The notes under the pieces: model-generated
What the model saw: only the letters and a program-made list of their open reading frames with translations
The model's database searches: none
What the model was told of the DNA's origin: nothing
Shown here: positions 1 to 6,734 of the stretch, piece after piece
Numbering within the stretch: position 1 is the stretch's first letter
Layout: each line of letters begins with the position of its first letter
Position numbers and translations under genes: made by a program
NCBI GenBank assembly: GCA_007134165.1
Contig: SLLJ01000449.1
Location: 1 to 16,385 of the forward strand
From: Nitriliruptoraceae bacterium
Lineage (GTDB): Bacteria; Actinomycetota; Nitriliruptoria; Nitriliruptorales; Nitriliruptoraceae
Direction of reading: 5' to 3'
DNA: 16,385 nt

Positions 1-1676
1 CGCACACCTGCGGGCTGCAGACCGACGGCACCCCGGTCTGCTGGGGCACCGACCAAGACGGGCAGATCTCACCACCGGCCGCAACGACGTTGACCGCAAT
101 CAGCGCCGGCGGCCTGCACACCTGCGGGCTGAAGGCGGACGGCATGCCGGTGTGCTGGGGCGCGGACGTCTTCCAGGATTACGCGACCAGCGGGCAGTCC
201 TCGCCGCCGGCCGGGCTCGAGCTGATCGCGATCAGCGCCGGCGTCGCACACACCTGCGGACTGATGGCTGACGGAGCCCCCGTTTGCTGGGGCGGCGACC
301 ACGTGGGAGAGGCGTCGCCGCCGGATGGGTTGGAGTTGACCTCGATCAGCGCCGGGGACTCGCACACCTGCGGGTTGGACACTGCAGGCACCCCGATTTG
401 CTGGGGTTGGGACCACGACGGGCAGGCGTCACCGCCGGCCGGGGCGGCGTTGATCACGATCAGCAGCTTCGGGTTTCACACCTGCGGGTTGGACGCCGAC
501 GGCACTCCGGTCTGCTGGGGTTGGGACCACGACGGGCAGGCGTCACCGCCGGCCGGAACGACGCTGGCCGCGGTCAGCGCCGGCTGGGCGCACACCTGCG
601 GGCTGCAGCCCGACGGTGCCCCGATCTGCTGGGGCTTGAACGACGACGGTCAGGCGTCACCGCCCGACGGGCTGCGGTTGGGTCCAGGACCTGACCCCGA
701 TCCGGCCCCCGACCCCGATCCGGCCCCCGACCCCGATCCGGCCCCCGACCCCGATCCGGAGCCGCAACCCGACCCGGGCCCGCCGTTGGCGGTCGCCGGG
801 GAGGCCACGATCATCGGGGTGGGCACGGAGTGGTACGGGCACACCTGCGGCCTCGACGTCGACGGCACCCCGATCTGCTGGGGCGGGGGGACCATGTCGT
901 CGGTGTTCGACGATCCCTGGGGCCAACCGATCCATGCCAAGGCGCTGCCACCTGATGGACTGACGTTGACCGCCATCGGCGCCGGCGGCGACCACACCTG
1001 CGGGCTGCAGGCCGACGGCACCCCTGCGTGCTGGGGGTCGGATGCGAGTGGCCGGATCTCACCACCGGCAGCCACGACGTTGACTGGGATCAGCGTCGGC
1101 CACGAGCACACCTGCGGGCTGCAGGCGAACGGCACCGCGGTCTGCTGGGGATCGAACGACGACGGTCAGAGCTCACCACCCACCGGGGTGACGCTGGTCG
1201 CGATCAACGCCGGTTGGGGTCACAGCTGCGGGCTAAGGTCCGACGGCACCCCGGTGTGCTGGGGATCGGACACTCATGGCCAGTCCTCCCCGCCGGCCGG
1301 GATCACCCTGGCCGCTATCGCCGCCGGCGCCAGCCACACCTGTGGGCTGCAGTCGGACGGCACCGCGGTCTGCTGGGGTTCGACCACGGACGGGCGTTCC
1401 TCTCCCCCCGCCTCGACGGCGCTGATCGCCATCAGCGCCGGCTACGCCCACACCTGCGGGCTACGGGCCGACGGCAGTCCGGTGTGCTGGGGCACCTTCG
1501 GCTGGGGCGAGGCCTCGCCGCCGGCCGGGCTGACCCTGGTCGCGATCGCCGCAGGTTCGCACCACACCTGTGGCTTGGAAGCCGACGGCACCCCAGTGTG
1601 CTGGGGGTGGGACGGCGTGGACCAGGCGAGCCCACCGGCCGAACCGCTGTGGATGGTGCCGTCCGTCGGCGGCTGA
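1..1676 (+). CDS. RCC1-repeat beta-propeller protein (5' end outside window)
   Basis: The reading frame is open from the left edge (first full codon at base 3) to TGA at 1674-1676, so the N-terminus and any signal peptide lie outside. The visible 557 residues are 13 repeats of the RCC1 type, each opening with HTCGL-x2-DGTPVCWG and continuing as GQxSPPAGxxLxAISAG. His codons opening each repeat are at 3, 117, 249, 363, 477, 591, 840, 993, 1107, 1221, 1335, 1449 and 1563; the usual step is exactly 114 bp (38 residues). Each repeat has two Cys ten residues apart, which suggests an extracytoplasmic, disulfide-bonded protein (inference). A 45-residue insert with a Pro-Asp-rich hinge follows repeat 6; exactly seven repeats come after it, matching the seven blades of the RCC1 fold. 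RCC1-like bacterial proteins usually act as binding or surface proteins; the ligand here is unknown. An internal TTG at 90 is not a credible start because the repeat pattern continues upstream of it. Confidence 0.9.
   Translation, partial: HTCGLQTDGTPVCWGTDQDGQISPPAATTLTAISAGGLHTCGLKADGMPVCWGADVFQDYATSGQSSPPAGLELIAISAGVAHTCGLMADGAPVCWGGDHVGEASPPDGLELTSISAGDSHTCGLDTAGTPICWGWDHDGQASPPAGAALITISSFGFHTCGLDADGTPVCWGWDHDGQASPPAGTTLAAVSAGWAHTCGLQPDGAPICWGLNDDGQASPPDGLRLGPGPDPDPAPDPDPAPDPDPAPDPDPEPQPDPGPPLAVAGEATIIGVGTEWYGHTCGLDVDGTPICWGGGTMSSVFDDPWGQPIHAKALPPDGLTLTAIGAGGDHTCGLQADGTPACWGSDASGRISPPAATTLTGISVGHEHTCGLQANGTAVCWGSNDDGQSSPPTGVTLVAINAGWGHSCGLRSDGTPVCWGSDTHGQSSPPAGITLAAIAAGASHTCGLQSDGTAVCWGSTTDGRSSPPASTALIAISAGYAHTCGLRADGSPVCWGTFGWGEASPPAGLTLVAIAAGSHHTCGLEADGTPVCWGWDGVDQASPPAEPLWMVPSVGG
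3..1673 (+). repeat. Thirteen tandem 38-residue (114-bp) RCC1-type repeats
   Basis: The repeats keep a 114-bp step except for the second (132 bp), sixth (249 bp, carrying the hinge) and seventh (153 bp). Repeats 4 and 5 share a perfect 44-base match (399-442 and 513-556), which points to recent duplication or gene conversion inside the array. The array is coding, so it is a protein repeat and not a CRISPR or intergenic repeat. Confidence 0.92.
693..759 (+). repeat. 18-bp tandem repeat coding for a DPDPAP hinge
   Basis: Three perfect copies of the 18-mer GACCCCGATCCGGCCCCC occupy 693-710, 711-728 and 729-746, and the first 13 bases of a fourth copy end at 759. The unit is in frame and encodes Asp-Pro-Asp-Pro-Ala-Pro. 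It forms a stiff, acidic linker between the two propeller halves of the RCC1-like protein. Such in-frame minisatellites are prone to copy-number change. Confidence 0.9.
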
Positions 1677-1698
1677 CGGTCCCCGACCTCGATCCCGG

Positions 1699-2196
1699 TC
1701 AGCCGGGCGAGGAGGTGTCGACGAACACGAAGCGCAACTGCGCGACCGCGACCACCGTGCCTGCCGCGTCGGTGACCTGCACCTCGACCTCCACCCGTGG
1801 GCGGCGGCCGTGCTCGAGGTCGGCCAGCGCCGTGTCCACGACGTGCGCTCCGACCTCGGCGGTGGCCAGCAGATCCCCCCGAGCCGGTGCGGCGTAGCGC
1901 ACCTCGAGCCGACCGACCACCGGCACCAGGCCCCGTTCGAGCAGCACGGCCAACCGGGACGAGGCCGCCATGGCCCCGGCAAGCTCCACCGGTGCCAGCT
2001 CGGCGATGGCGTGGACCGTGCCGACGTGGTTCGCCAGCCGGTCGTCCTGCGGCAGGCGGGTCACGCAGCGGCCCACCTCGAGGTCCGCCACCTCGACGCC
2101 GAGGTGGCGGTTGAAGGGCAGCTGCTCACCGAGCGCGCGGAGCCCACCCAGGAGCTCGGCGCTCCCGGAACCTGACGCAGAGGCCTGGACGGTCAT
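1699..2196 (-). CDS. Hotdog-fold thioesterase family protein (PaaI/DUF4442-like)
   Basis: This 165-residue protein has the size and pattern of a single hotdog domain. The segment N56-H57-V-G-T-V-H62-A-I-A-E66 resembles the helix-start region of PaaI/DUF4442 thioesterases, where Asn/His/Glu residues lie at the active site, and the second half has the alternating strands VGRLEVRYAAPARGDL and VEVEVQVTDAAGTVVA. Family members hydrolyse acyl-CoA thioesters in the cytosol; the substrate cannot be read from the sequence. The ATG at 2196 is preceded by AGGAAGGG with suitable spacing. It converges on the RCC1-like gene with only 22 bases between stops, and diverges from otsA across about 95 bases. Confidence 0.8.
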   Translation of the reverse strand: MTVQASASGSGSAELLGGLRALGEQLPFNRHLGVEVADLEVGRCVTRLPQDDRLANHVGTVHAIAELAPVELAGAMAASSRLAVLLERGLVPVVGRLEVRYAAPARGDLLATAEVGAHVVDTALADLEHGRRPRVEVEVQVTDAAGTVVAVAQLRFVFVDTSSPG

Positions 2197-2291
2197 CGCG
2201 GTCCCTTCCTGGCGGGATCGACCTCGTCATCCCAAAGACGGTAGCGCCTGCGCCTGCGATCACTACGCTCGGACGAGGAGGTGGTTGCCCC

Positions 2292-3707
2292 ATGCCCGAA
2301 TCACGCCAAAGCCCCCTGCTCGTCGTCGCCAACCGTCTGCCCGTCTCGCGTGGCCCCAAGGGCTGGCGCGCATCCGCCGGAGGCCTGGTCACCGCCATGC
2401 GTCCGGTCATGGACCGCGTCGGTGGTGGCTGGGTCGGCTGGGACGACGACCCGGAGGGCGTTCCCAGCCGGGTCGAGGACTTCGCCTGCGATCTCCACCC
2501 CGTCCAGCTCAGCGACGAGGAGGTCGCCGGTTTCTACCACGGCTTCGCCAACCGCACGGTGTGGCCGCTGTTCCACGACCTGGTCGCTGAGCCGGTCATC
2601 GACCGGGCCTGGTGGCGCTGCTACCAGGACGTCAACCACCGTTTCGCGCAGGCGACGGTGGATGCCGCCGCACAGCTGGACGAGACGCCCCTGATCTGGG
2701 TGCACGACTACCACCTGATGCTCGCGCCGCGGATGCTGCGTACCGAGCTTCCGGACGCCCCGATCGGCTTCTTCCTGCACGTGCCGTTCCCTCCCCCCGA
2801 ACTGCTGGCCCGGCTGCCCTGGCGCGACGAGGTCCTGCAGGGGCTGCTCGCCGCCGACGCGGTCGGGTTCCACACCGTGCGCTATCGCGACAACTTCGTG
2901 CGTTCGGTCCAGCAGGCCTTCCACGGCGTCAACGCGCTCGGCGACCGACTGGTGCTCCCCGACGGCCGGCAGGTGCGGGCGGTGGCCCACCCGATCTCGA
3001 TCGACGCGCAGGAGTTCGCCGGGCTCGCCCGCAGCGAGGGCACCGAGCGCGAACTCGACGAGATCAGCGAGCAGTTCGCCGGCCGCCGGGTCTTCCTCGG
3101 CGTCGACCGTCTCGACTACACCAAGGGCATCCGCCACCGCCTGCAGTCGATCGAACTGCTGCTCGAGCGCAACCCGGCCCTGCGCCGCGAGTTCGCCTTC
3201 GTGCAGGTGGCCGTTCCCAGCCGGGACGACGTCGAGGAGTACCGCGACCTGCGCACCCAGGTCGAGACCGAGGTCGGCCGGATCAACGGCCGCTTCACCG
3301 AACCCGGGCACGACGTCCCCGTGCACTACCTGTACCGGGGGGTCAGCCGCGAAAAGCTTGCCGCCTACTACCGCTTGGCCGATGTGATGTGCGTCACCCC
3401 GCTCAAGGACGGCATGAACCTCGTGGCCAAGGAGTTCGTCATCGTGCAGGCCGCCACGGACGGTGACGGGGTGCTGCTGTTGTCGGAGTTCGCCGGAACG
3501 GCGTTGGAGTTCGGCACGGACAGCGTACGCTGCAACCCGTTCGACGTGGAAGGCATGAGCCTGCTGATGGAGGCCACGCTCGGACTCGACCCGGCCGACC
3601 GCCGTGCGCGCATCCGGCGGATGGCCGAGGCGGTGCGGGAGGCCGACGTCTTCCGCTGGGTCGACGAGGAACTCGATGCCGTGGAGCGCAGCCACCTGCT
3701 GCCCTGA
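2292..3707 (+). CDS. otsA: Alpha,alpha-trehalose-phosphate synthase (UDP/GDP-glucose-forming), GT20
   Basis: OtsA transfers glucose from a nucleotide sugar (UDP-, GDP- or ADP-glucose, depending on the species) to glucose-6-phosphate, giving trehalose-6-phosphate in the cytosol. The 471 residues match the single-domain family length. The N-terminus has NRLPVS with R15, then GGL at 30-32 and GWVGW (47-50, substrate-binding Trp). Later come WVHDYHLM with D139, the FFLHVPFPPPE segment, GVDRLDYTKG with R273 and K278, and PLKDGMNLVAKE with D373 and E381, all landmarks of GT20 catalysis and donor binding. No fused phosphatase domain is present and no otsB lies in the window, so phosphate removal must be encoded elsewhere. 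The ATG follows GGAGG at 2277-2281 by 10 bases. The GGDEF-type gene starts 24 bases downstream, suggesting co-transcription. Confidence 0.96.
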   Translation: MPESRQSPLLVVANRLPVSRGPKGWRASAGGLVTAMRPVMDRVGGGWVGWDDDPEGVPSRVEDFACDLHPVQLSDEEVAGFYHGFANRTVWPLFHDLVAEPVIDRAWWRCYQDVNHRFAQATVDAAAQLDETPLIWVHDYHLMLAPRMLRTELPDAPIGFFLHVPFPPPELLARLPWRDEVLQGLLAADAVGFHTVRYRDNFVRSVQQAFHGVNALGDRLVLPDGRQVRAVAHPISIDAQEFAGLARSEGTERELDEISEQFAGRRVFLGVDRLDYTKGIRHRLQSIELLLERNPALRREFAFVQVAVPSRDDVEEYRDLRTQVETEVGRINGRFTEPGHDVPVHYLYRGVSREKLAAYYRLADVMCVTPLKDGMNLVAKEFVIVQAATDGDGVLLLSEFAGTALEFGTDSVRCNPFDVEGMSLLMEATLGLDPADRRARIRRMAEAVREADVFRWVDEELDAVERSHLLP

Positions 3708-3719
3708 CCTGACGCCGCC

Positions 3720-3725
3720 GAGGTG
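3720..3725 (+). promoter_or_regulatory. Shine-Dalgarno site that selects ATG 3732
   Basis: GAGGTG at 3720-3725 lies 6 bases before ATG 3732. The longer frame would start at GTG 3723, which sits inside this site, so ATG 3732 is the better start of the GGDEF-type protein. Confidence 0.6.
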
Positions 3726-3731
3726 CCCGCT

Positions 3732-4619
3732 ATGGGACGACCGGACCTGGCCAGCCGCACCCGCGGCCTGCTGCTGCGCATGGACGCCGGTCTGCGGCCC
3801 GGCGTGCGCCGCAACCTGGTGCTGGTGACGGGTTTCGTCCTGCCCGTCGCGCTGCACGCCGCGCTCGGTGACCCGCGCATCGCCTGGCTCGCCGCTCCGG
3901 TGGCGGTCCTGGCCGGGATGACGGCCGGCACCCGCACGGCGATGGCCTTGGCGGCCGCAGCCGCCGTCGGCCACGCCGTGGTCGACCTGCTGCCGGGGCT
4001 CGGTGCCGCGCTGGTGCCGGGCCTGCTGGTGCGCACGGCCGTCCTGCCGCTGCTGGCGGTGGTCGGGGCGACCGGTGCCCACGTCGAGCAGCAGCGCGAT
4101 CGCGCGATGCTCCGAGCGGTCAGTGAGGACCCGGTCACCGGACTGCTCAACGTACGGACCTTCTACAGCGAACTCGGGCACCTGCGCGAGCAGCAACTGC
4201 CGTTCACGGTGCTGCTCGCCGACATCCGCGGCATGCGCCAACTCAACGAGCGCTACGGCCACCCGACCGGTACCGAAGCGATGCGGGCGATGGCGCACGT
4301 GCTGCGCCGCTCGGTGGGGGCGGACGTGCTCGCCTCCCGGCTGGGCAGCGACGAGATCGCGGTCGCGCTGGTCGGCGAGGACCGAGAGCGCTGCCAGGCG
4401 GTGGTCGAGCAGGTCATGCTGCGGCTGCACGACGAGTTGGTGTCGCTGCCCGACGGTCAGCGTTTCGAGATCCACGCGGCCTACGGCATCGCCCGCTTCC
4501 CGGAGGACGGCGCCGACGAGGTCACGGTGCTGCGCGCCGCCGACCAAGCCAAGGAGCAGGCCAAGCGCGAGGGTCTGGACCGGGTGGCGCAGGCACACCC
4601 GCAGCCCGACGGCCCCTGA
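3732..4619 (+). CDS. Membrane protein with a degenerate GGDEF (diguanylate cyclase-like) domain
   Basis: The 295-residue protein has about four hydrophobic segments in residues 28-120, then a GGDEF-type domain. Landmarks are D133-PVTGL, ADIRG with metal-ligand-type D164, LNERYGH with N172, and the signature loop R-L-G205-S-D-E-I209. The loop differs from GGDEF at its second Gly (Ser) and its last residue (Ile). The GHxxGD motif reads GHPTGT, so the Asp that contacts guanine in known cyclases is Thr181. No RxxD inhibitory site precedes the loop. It may therefore be a weak cyclase or a c-di-GMP/GTP sensor without catalysis; metal-binding acids are kept, so activity is not excluded. No input domain other than the membrane part is seen. 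It follows otsA by 24 bases. Confidence 0.82.
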   Translation: MGRPDLASRTRGLLLRMDAGLRPGVRRNLVLVTGFVLPVALHAALGDPRIAWLAAPVAVLAGMTAGTRTAMALAAAAAVGHAVVDLLPGLGAALVPGLLVRTAVLPLLAVVGATGAHVEQQRDRAMLRAVSEDPVTGLLNVRTFYSELGHLREQQLPFTVLLADIRGMRQLNERYGHPTGTEAMRAMAHVLRRSVGADVLASRLGSDEIAVALVGEDRERCQAVVEQVMLRLHDELVSLPDGQRFEIHAAYGIARFPEDGADEVTVLRAADQAKEQAKREGLDRVAQAHPQPDGP

Positions 4620-4641
4620 TGCCGGGATCGGGTCAGGGGTC
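4611..4641. terminator. Hairpin between convergent genes, possible bidirectional terminator
   Basis: CCCCTGA (4613-4619) pairs with TCAGGGG (4633-4639), extended by a G-T and a G-C pair at the base, with a 13-base loop that can form a smaller inner stem. The arms contain the TGA of the GGDEF-type gene and, on the other strand, the TGA of the zinc-ribbon gene. There is no T run, so intrinsic termination is uncertain. Confidence 0.45.
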
Positions 4642-5367
4642 GATGACCAGCAACCGTCCGCACTGCGGGCACTCGGTCAGCGGAGGACCGGCAAGCAGTT
4701 CGCCGACGTCGGCGTACGACAGGGTGATCCCGCAGGCGGTGCAGGTGTTGCCCGCGAGCTTGCCGACCGCCGCACCGCCCGGCCGTGCCGCCACCTGCTC
4801 GTAGCGCTGCAGCAGCGCCCGGGGCAGCTGCTCGGCCTGCTCATCGCGCGTGGCGGCCAGGGAATCGAGCTCACGCAGGAGGTCGGCGGCGGCAGCGTCG
4901 CGCTCCTCGGCGAGCTCCGCAGCACGGGCCGTGGCCGACGCCCGGCCGGCCTCGAGCTGCGATCGGCGCGACTCGAGCTCCTCGCCGCGCTCCAGCGCGT
5001 CGAGCAGCAGTTCCTCGTGCTCCTCGATGCGGCGCACGGTGGTGTCGATCTCGGCCTTGACCGAGCGCATCTCGCGCTGGTTGGTGACCGTCCCGTCATA
5101 CAGCCGGGCCTGCTCGGCGTCGCGACGTTGGGTGAGCACGTCCACCTCTCGCTCGAACTGGCGCTGCTCGGCCCCGACCCGCTCCAGCGCGACGCTGACC
5201 TCGTCGAGCTCCTCGGCGAGCCGCTGGTTGAGTTCGCGGGCCGCCGCCAGCTGCTGCTGCTGGGGTAGGACGTCGAGTTGGCGGCGCAGCTTGCGGCGAC
5301 GGCTGTCGGTGGCCTGCAGGTCGAGCAGCAGAGCCAACTCGTCGGCGCTCGGATCGGGCACACTCAT
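4633..5367 (-). CDS. C4-type zinc-ribbon protein with long coiled coil
   Basis: The 244-residue protein is mostly charged helix (about residues 10-190, rich in Glu, Arg, Gln and Leu), typical of a two-stranded coiled coil, and ends in a zinc ribbon with C209-x2-C212 and C233-x2-C236. The segment RLYDGTVTNQREM is characteristic of this family. Actinobacterial members lie next to Nif3-like genes (the Rv2229c/Rv2230c pair of Mycobacterium tuberculosis), as here; the biochemical role is unsettled, with nucleic-acid or ribosome-related binding a common guess. I chose ATG 5367 because it overlaps the Nif3 stop as ATGA, indicating translational coupling; a GTG two codons upstream is the alternative. 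Confidence 0.88.
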   Translation of the reverse strand: MSVPDPSADELALLLDLQATDSRRRKLRRQLDVLPQQQQLAAARELNQRLAEELDEVSVALERVGAEQRQFEREVDVLTQRRDAEQARLYDGTVTNQREMRSVKAEIDTTVRRIEEHEELLLDALERGEELESRRSQLEAGRASATARAAELAEERDAAAADLLRELDSLAATRDEQAEQLPRALLQRYEQVAARPGGAAVGKLAGNTCTACGITLSYADVGELLAGPPLTECPQCGRLLVIDP

Positions 5368-6491
5368 CTCCACGGCAAGGTCGGTACCGCCGACGCTAGC
5401 AGCGTGGCGCTCAGCCCTCGCCGCCCGGCCGCCGCGGCCAACCGCTGCCGCCAGGCGGGCATCGCCGCCACCTCGGTGGCATGGTGGCCGGCGTCGATCA
5501 GCGCGAGCCCCTGTTCGAGCGCGTCGAGGGTCACGTGGTGGCGCAGATCACCGGTCACGTAGACGTCCGCGCCGCTGCCCAGTGCCGCCCCGATCAGCCC
5601 GTCCCCTGCGCCACCCACCACGGCGACCACACGGACCTCGCGCTGAGGGTCACCCGCGGTGCGCAGGTGAGGGGCGGGCAGCTGCGCTCGGATCGTCTCG
5701 GCGACGATCTCCAGCGGCATCGGCTCGGGCAGCTGACCCACCCGTCCGAAGCCGACCTCGGCGCCGTCGAGCAGCGGCAGCAGGTCGTAGGCGACCTCCT
5801 CGTAGGGGTGGGCGGCGATCAGCGCGCGGACCACCGCACCGATGCGGCCGGTGGGCAGCTCGACCTCGAGGCGCAGCTCGTCCTCGGCGGCGTCCTGCCC
5901 GACGGTGCCGGAGTACGGGTCGGCGCCGGCCAGCGGCCGGAAGGTTCCGGTGCCCGCAACCCGGAAGCTGCAGCGCTCGTACTCGCCGATGCGGCCCGCG
6001 CCTGCGGCCGACACCGCGTCGAGCACGGCGTCCACGGCCTCGGGCGGCACGAAGGTGACGAGCTTGACCCGCTCGTCACGGCGCAGCTCGGTGGTCAGTG
6101 GACGCACCTCAGTCAGTCCGAGCAGGGCCACGACCGGATCGTTGGTGCCGGCACCGTCGTTGGTGACATCGAGGTTGGTGTGCACCGCCGCCACCGCGAT
6201 CCGCTGGCTGGCGGCCTGCAGCGCCAGCCGGCCCGGGGCGGTGTCGGGCGTGAGCGCGGACAGGGGGCGAAACAGCAGCGGATGATGGGCGAGCACCAGG
6301 GTGTCGGGCTGCTCGGCCGCCTCGGCGAGCACGGCGCCGGTCACGTCCAGGGTCACCAGCACCCGACGCACCGGCCAGGCCGGGTCGCCCACCTGCAGCC
6401 CCGGGTGGTCCCACGACGCGGCCTGCGCGCGGGGGTAGCACTCCTCGACCAGCGCAAGCCAGTCGCCGACGGTGTCGATCCGGCCGGACAC
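5364..6491 (-). CDS. Nif3-like dinuclear metal centre hexameric protein
   Basis: The Nif3/YbgI/DUF34 family forms toroidal hexamers with a two-metal site; function is debated (GTP cyclohydrolase type 1-like or metal-handling proposals). The 375-residue protein shows the metal-binding motifs: A-H69-H70-P near the N-terminal half, H104-TNLD108, and the C-terminal DAGHHATE with H336/H337 and E340. The middle (about residues 125-260) is the PII-like insert found in longer members, including HPYEEVAYDLLPL. A longer frame opens at ATG 6578, but GTG 6491 has GAGGAGG (6498-6504) six bases upstream and starts right before the conserved helix TVGDWLALVEE, so I chose it. Its stop overlaps the zinc-ribbon gene start. 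No nif genes are nearby; the name is historical. Confidence 0.93.
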   Translation of the reverse strand: MSGRIDTVGDWLALVEECYPRAQAASWDHPGLQVGDPAWPVRRVLVTLDVTGAVLAEAAEQPDTLVLAHHPLLFRPLSALTPDTAPGRLALQAASQRIAVAAVHTNLDVTNDGAGTNDPVVALLGLTEVRPLTTELRRDERVKLVTFVPPEAVDAVLDAVSAAGAGRIGEYERCSFRVAGTGTFRPLAGADPYSGTVGQDAAEDELRLEVELPTGRIGAVVRALIAAHPYEEVAYDLLPLLDGAEVGFGRVGQLPEPMPLEIVAETIRAQLPAPHLRTAGDPQREVRVVAVVGGAGDGLIGAALGSGADVYVTGDLRHHVTLDALEQGLALIDAGHHATEVAAMPAWRQRLAAAAGRRGLSATLLASAVPTLPWR

Positions 6492-6497
6492 GGGCTG

Positions 6498-6504
6498 CCT
6501 CCTC
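6498..6504 (-). promoter_or_regulatory. Shine-Dalgarno site that selects GTG 6491 of the Nif3-like gene
   Basis: On the minus strand GAGGAGG lies six bases before GTG 6491. No comparable site precedes the more upstream ATG at 6578, whose extra 29 residues do not look like family sequence. Confidence 0.7.
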
Positions 6505-6588
6505 GTCGCGGTCCAGCGTAGACCGGGCCGCCCGGAGCCTGCCGCGGCGACCAGTACCGATCGTGACCCCCAACGCATGACCGAGCGC

Positions 6589-6594
6589 TAGCCT
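6589..6594 (+). promoter_or_regulatory. Candidate -10 element (TAGCCT) for tRNA-Val
   Basis: TAGCCT matches the actinobacterial TANNNT -10 pattern and would place the transcript start a few bases before the tRNA 5' end at 6606. A possible -35, GTGACC at 6563-6568, gives a long 20-base spacer, so only the -10 is suggestive. Confidence 0.35.
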
Positions 6595-6605
6595 GCGGGT
6601 CGCCC

Positions 6606-6679
6606 GGGCGGGTAGCTCAGCTGGCAAGAGCGCCTCGTTTACACCGAGGAGGCCGGGGGTTCGAGCCCCTCCCCGCCCA
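6606..6679 (+). tRNA. tRNA-Val (anticodon UAC)
   Basis: The 74 bases fold as a full cloverleaf. The acceptor stem is GGGCGGG with CCCGCCC and discriminator A. The D arm is GCTC/GAGC with loop AGCTGGCAA. The anticodon stem is CCTCG/CGAGG with loop TTTACAC, giving anticodon TAC (positions 34-36), which reads GUA and, by wobble, GUG. The variable loop is AGGCC and the T arm is GGGGG-TTCGAGC-CCCTC with one G-T pair. The 3' CCA is not encoded (the next bases are CGG), so it must be added by the nucleotidyltransferase. It lies alone between the Nif3-like gene and glgP. Confidence 0.97.
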
Positions 6680-6734
6680 CGGCCCGACCCGACCGACCCG
6701 GGCACCCGACGCGCTGCCCCCTGAGGAGCACTCC

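Noticed and set aside
1..1676. Regularly spaced DNA repeats resembling an array
   Set aside because: The 114-bp period is in frame and encodes conserved HTCGL/CWG protein repeats; there are no short identical repeats with unique spacers, so it is not CRISPR.
1694..1707. CCCGG-TCAG-CCGGG stem between the RCC1-like and thioesterase genes
   Set aside because: Only five pairs, overlapping coding sequence and with no T run; such stems are common by chance at this GC content.
2301..4598. A 765-codon open frame antisense to otsA and the GGDEF-type gene
   Set aside because: It is rich in low-complexity His/Gln/Arg/Gly and has no family motifs, whereas the opposite strand encodes full OtsA. Long antisense frames are expected at this GC content; similar ones oppose glgP (6639-8780) and guaB (12426-14039).
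6682..6703. GCCCG/CGGGC stem after tRNA-Val as a terminator
   Set aside because: Five pairs around a 12-base loop and no T tract; too weak to call. The tRNA may be cut from a longer transcript with glgP.
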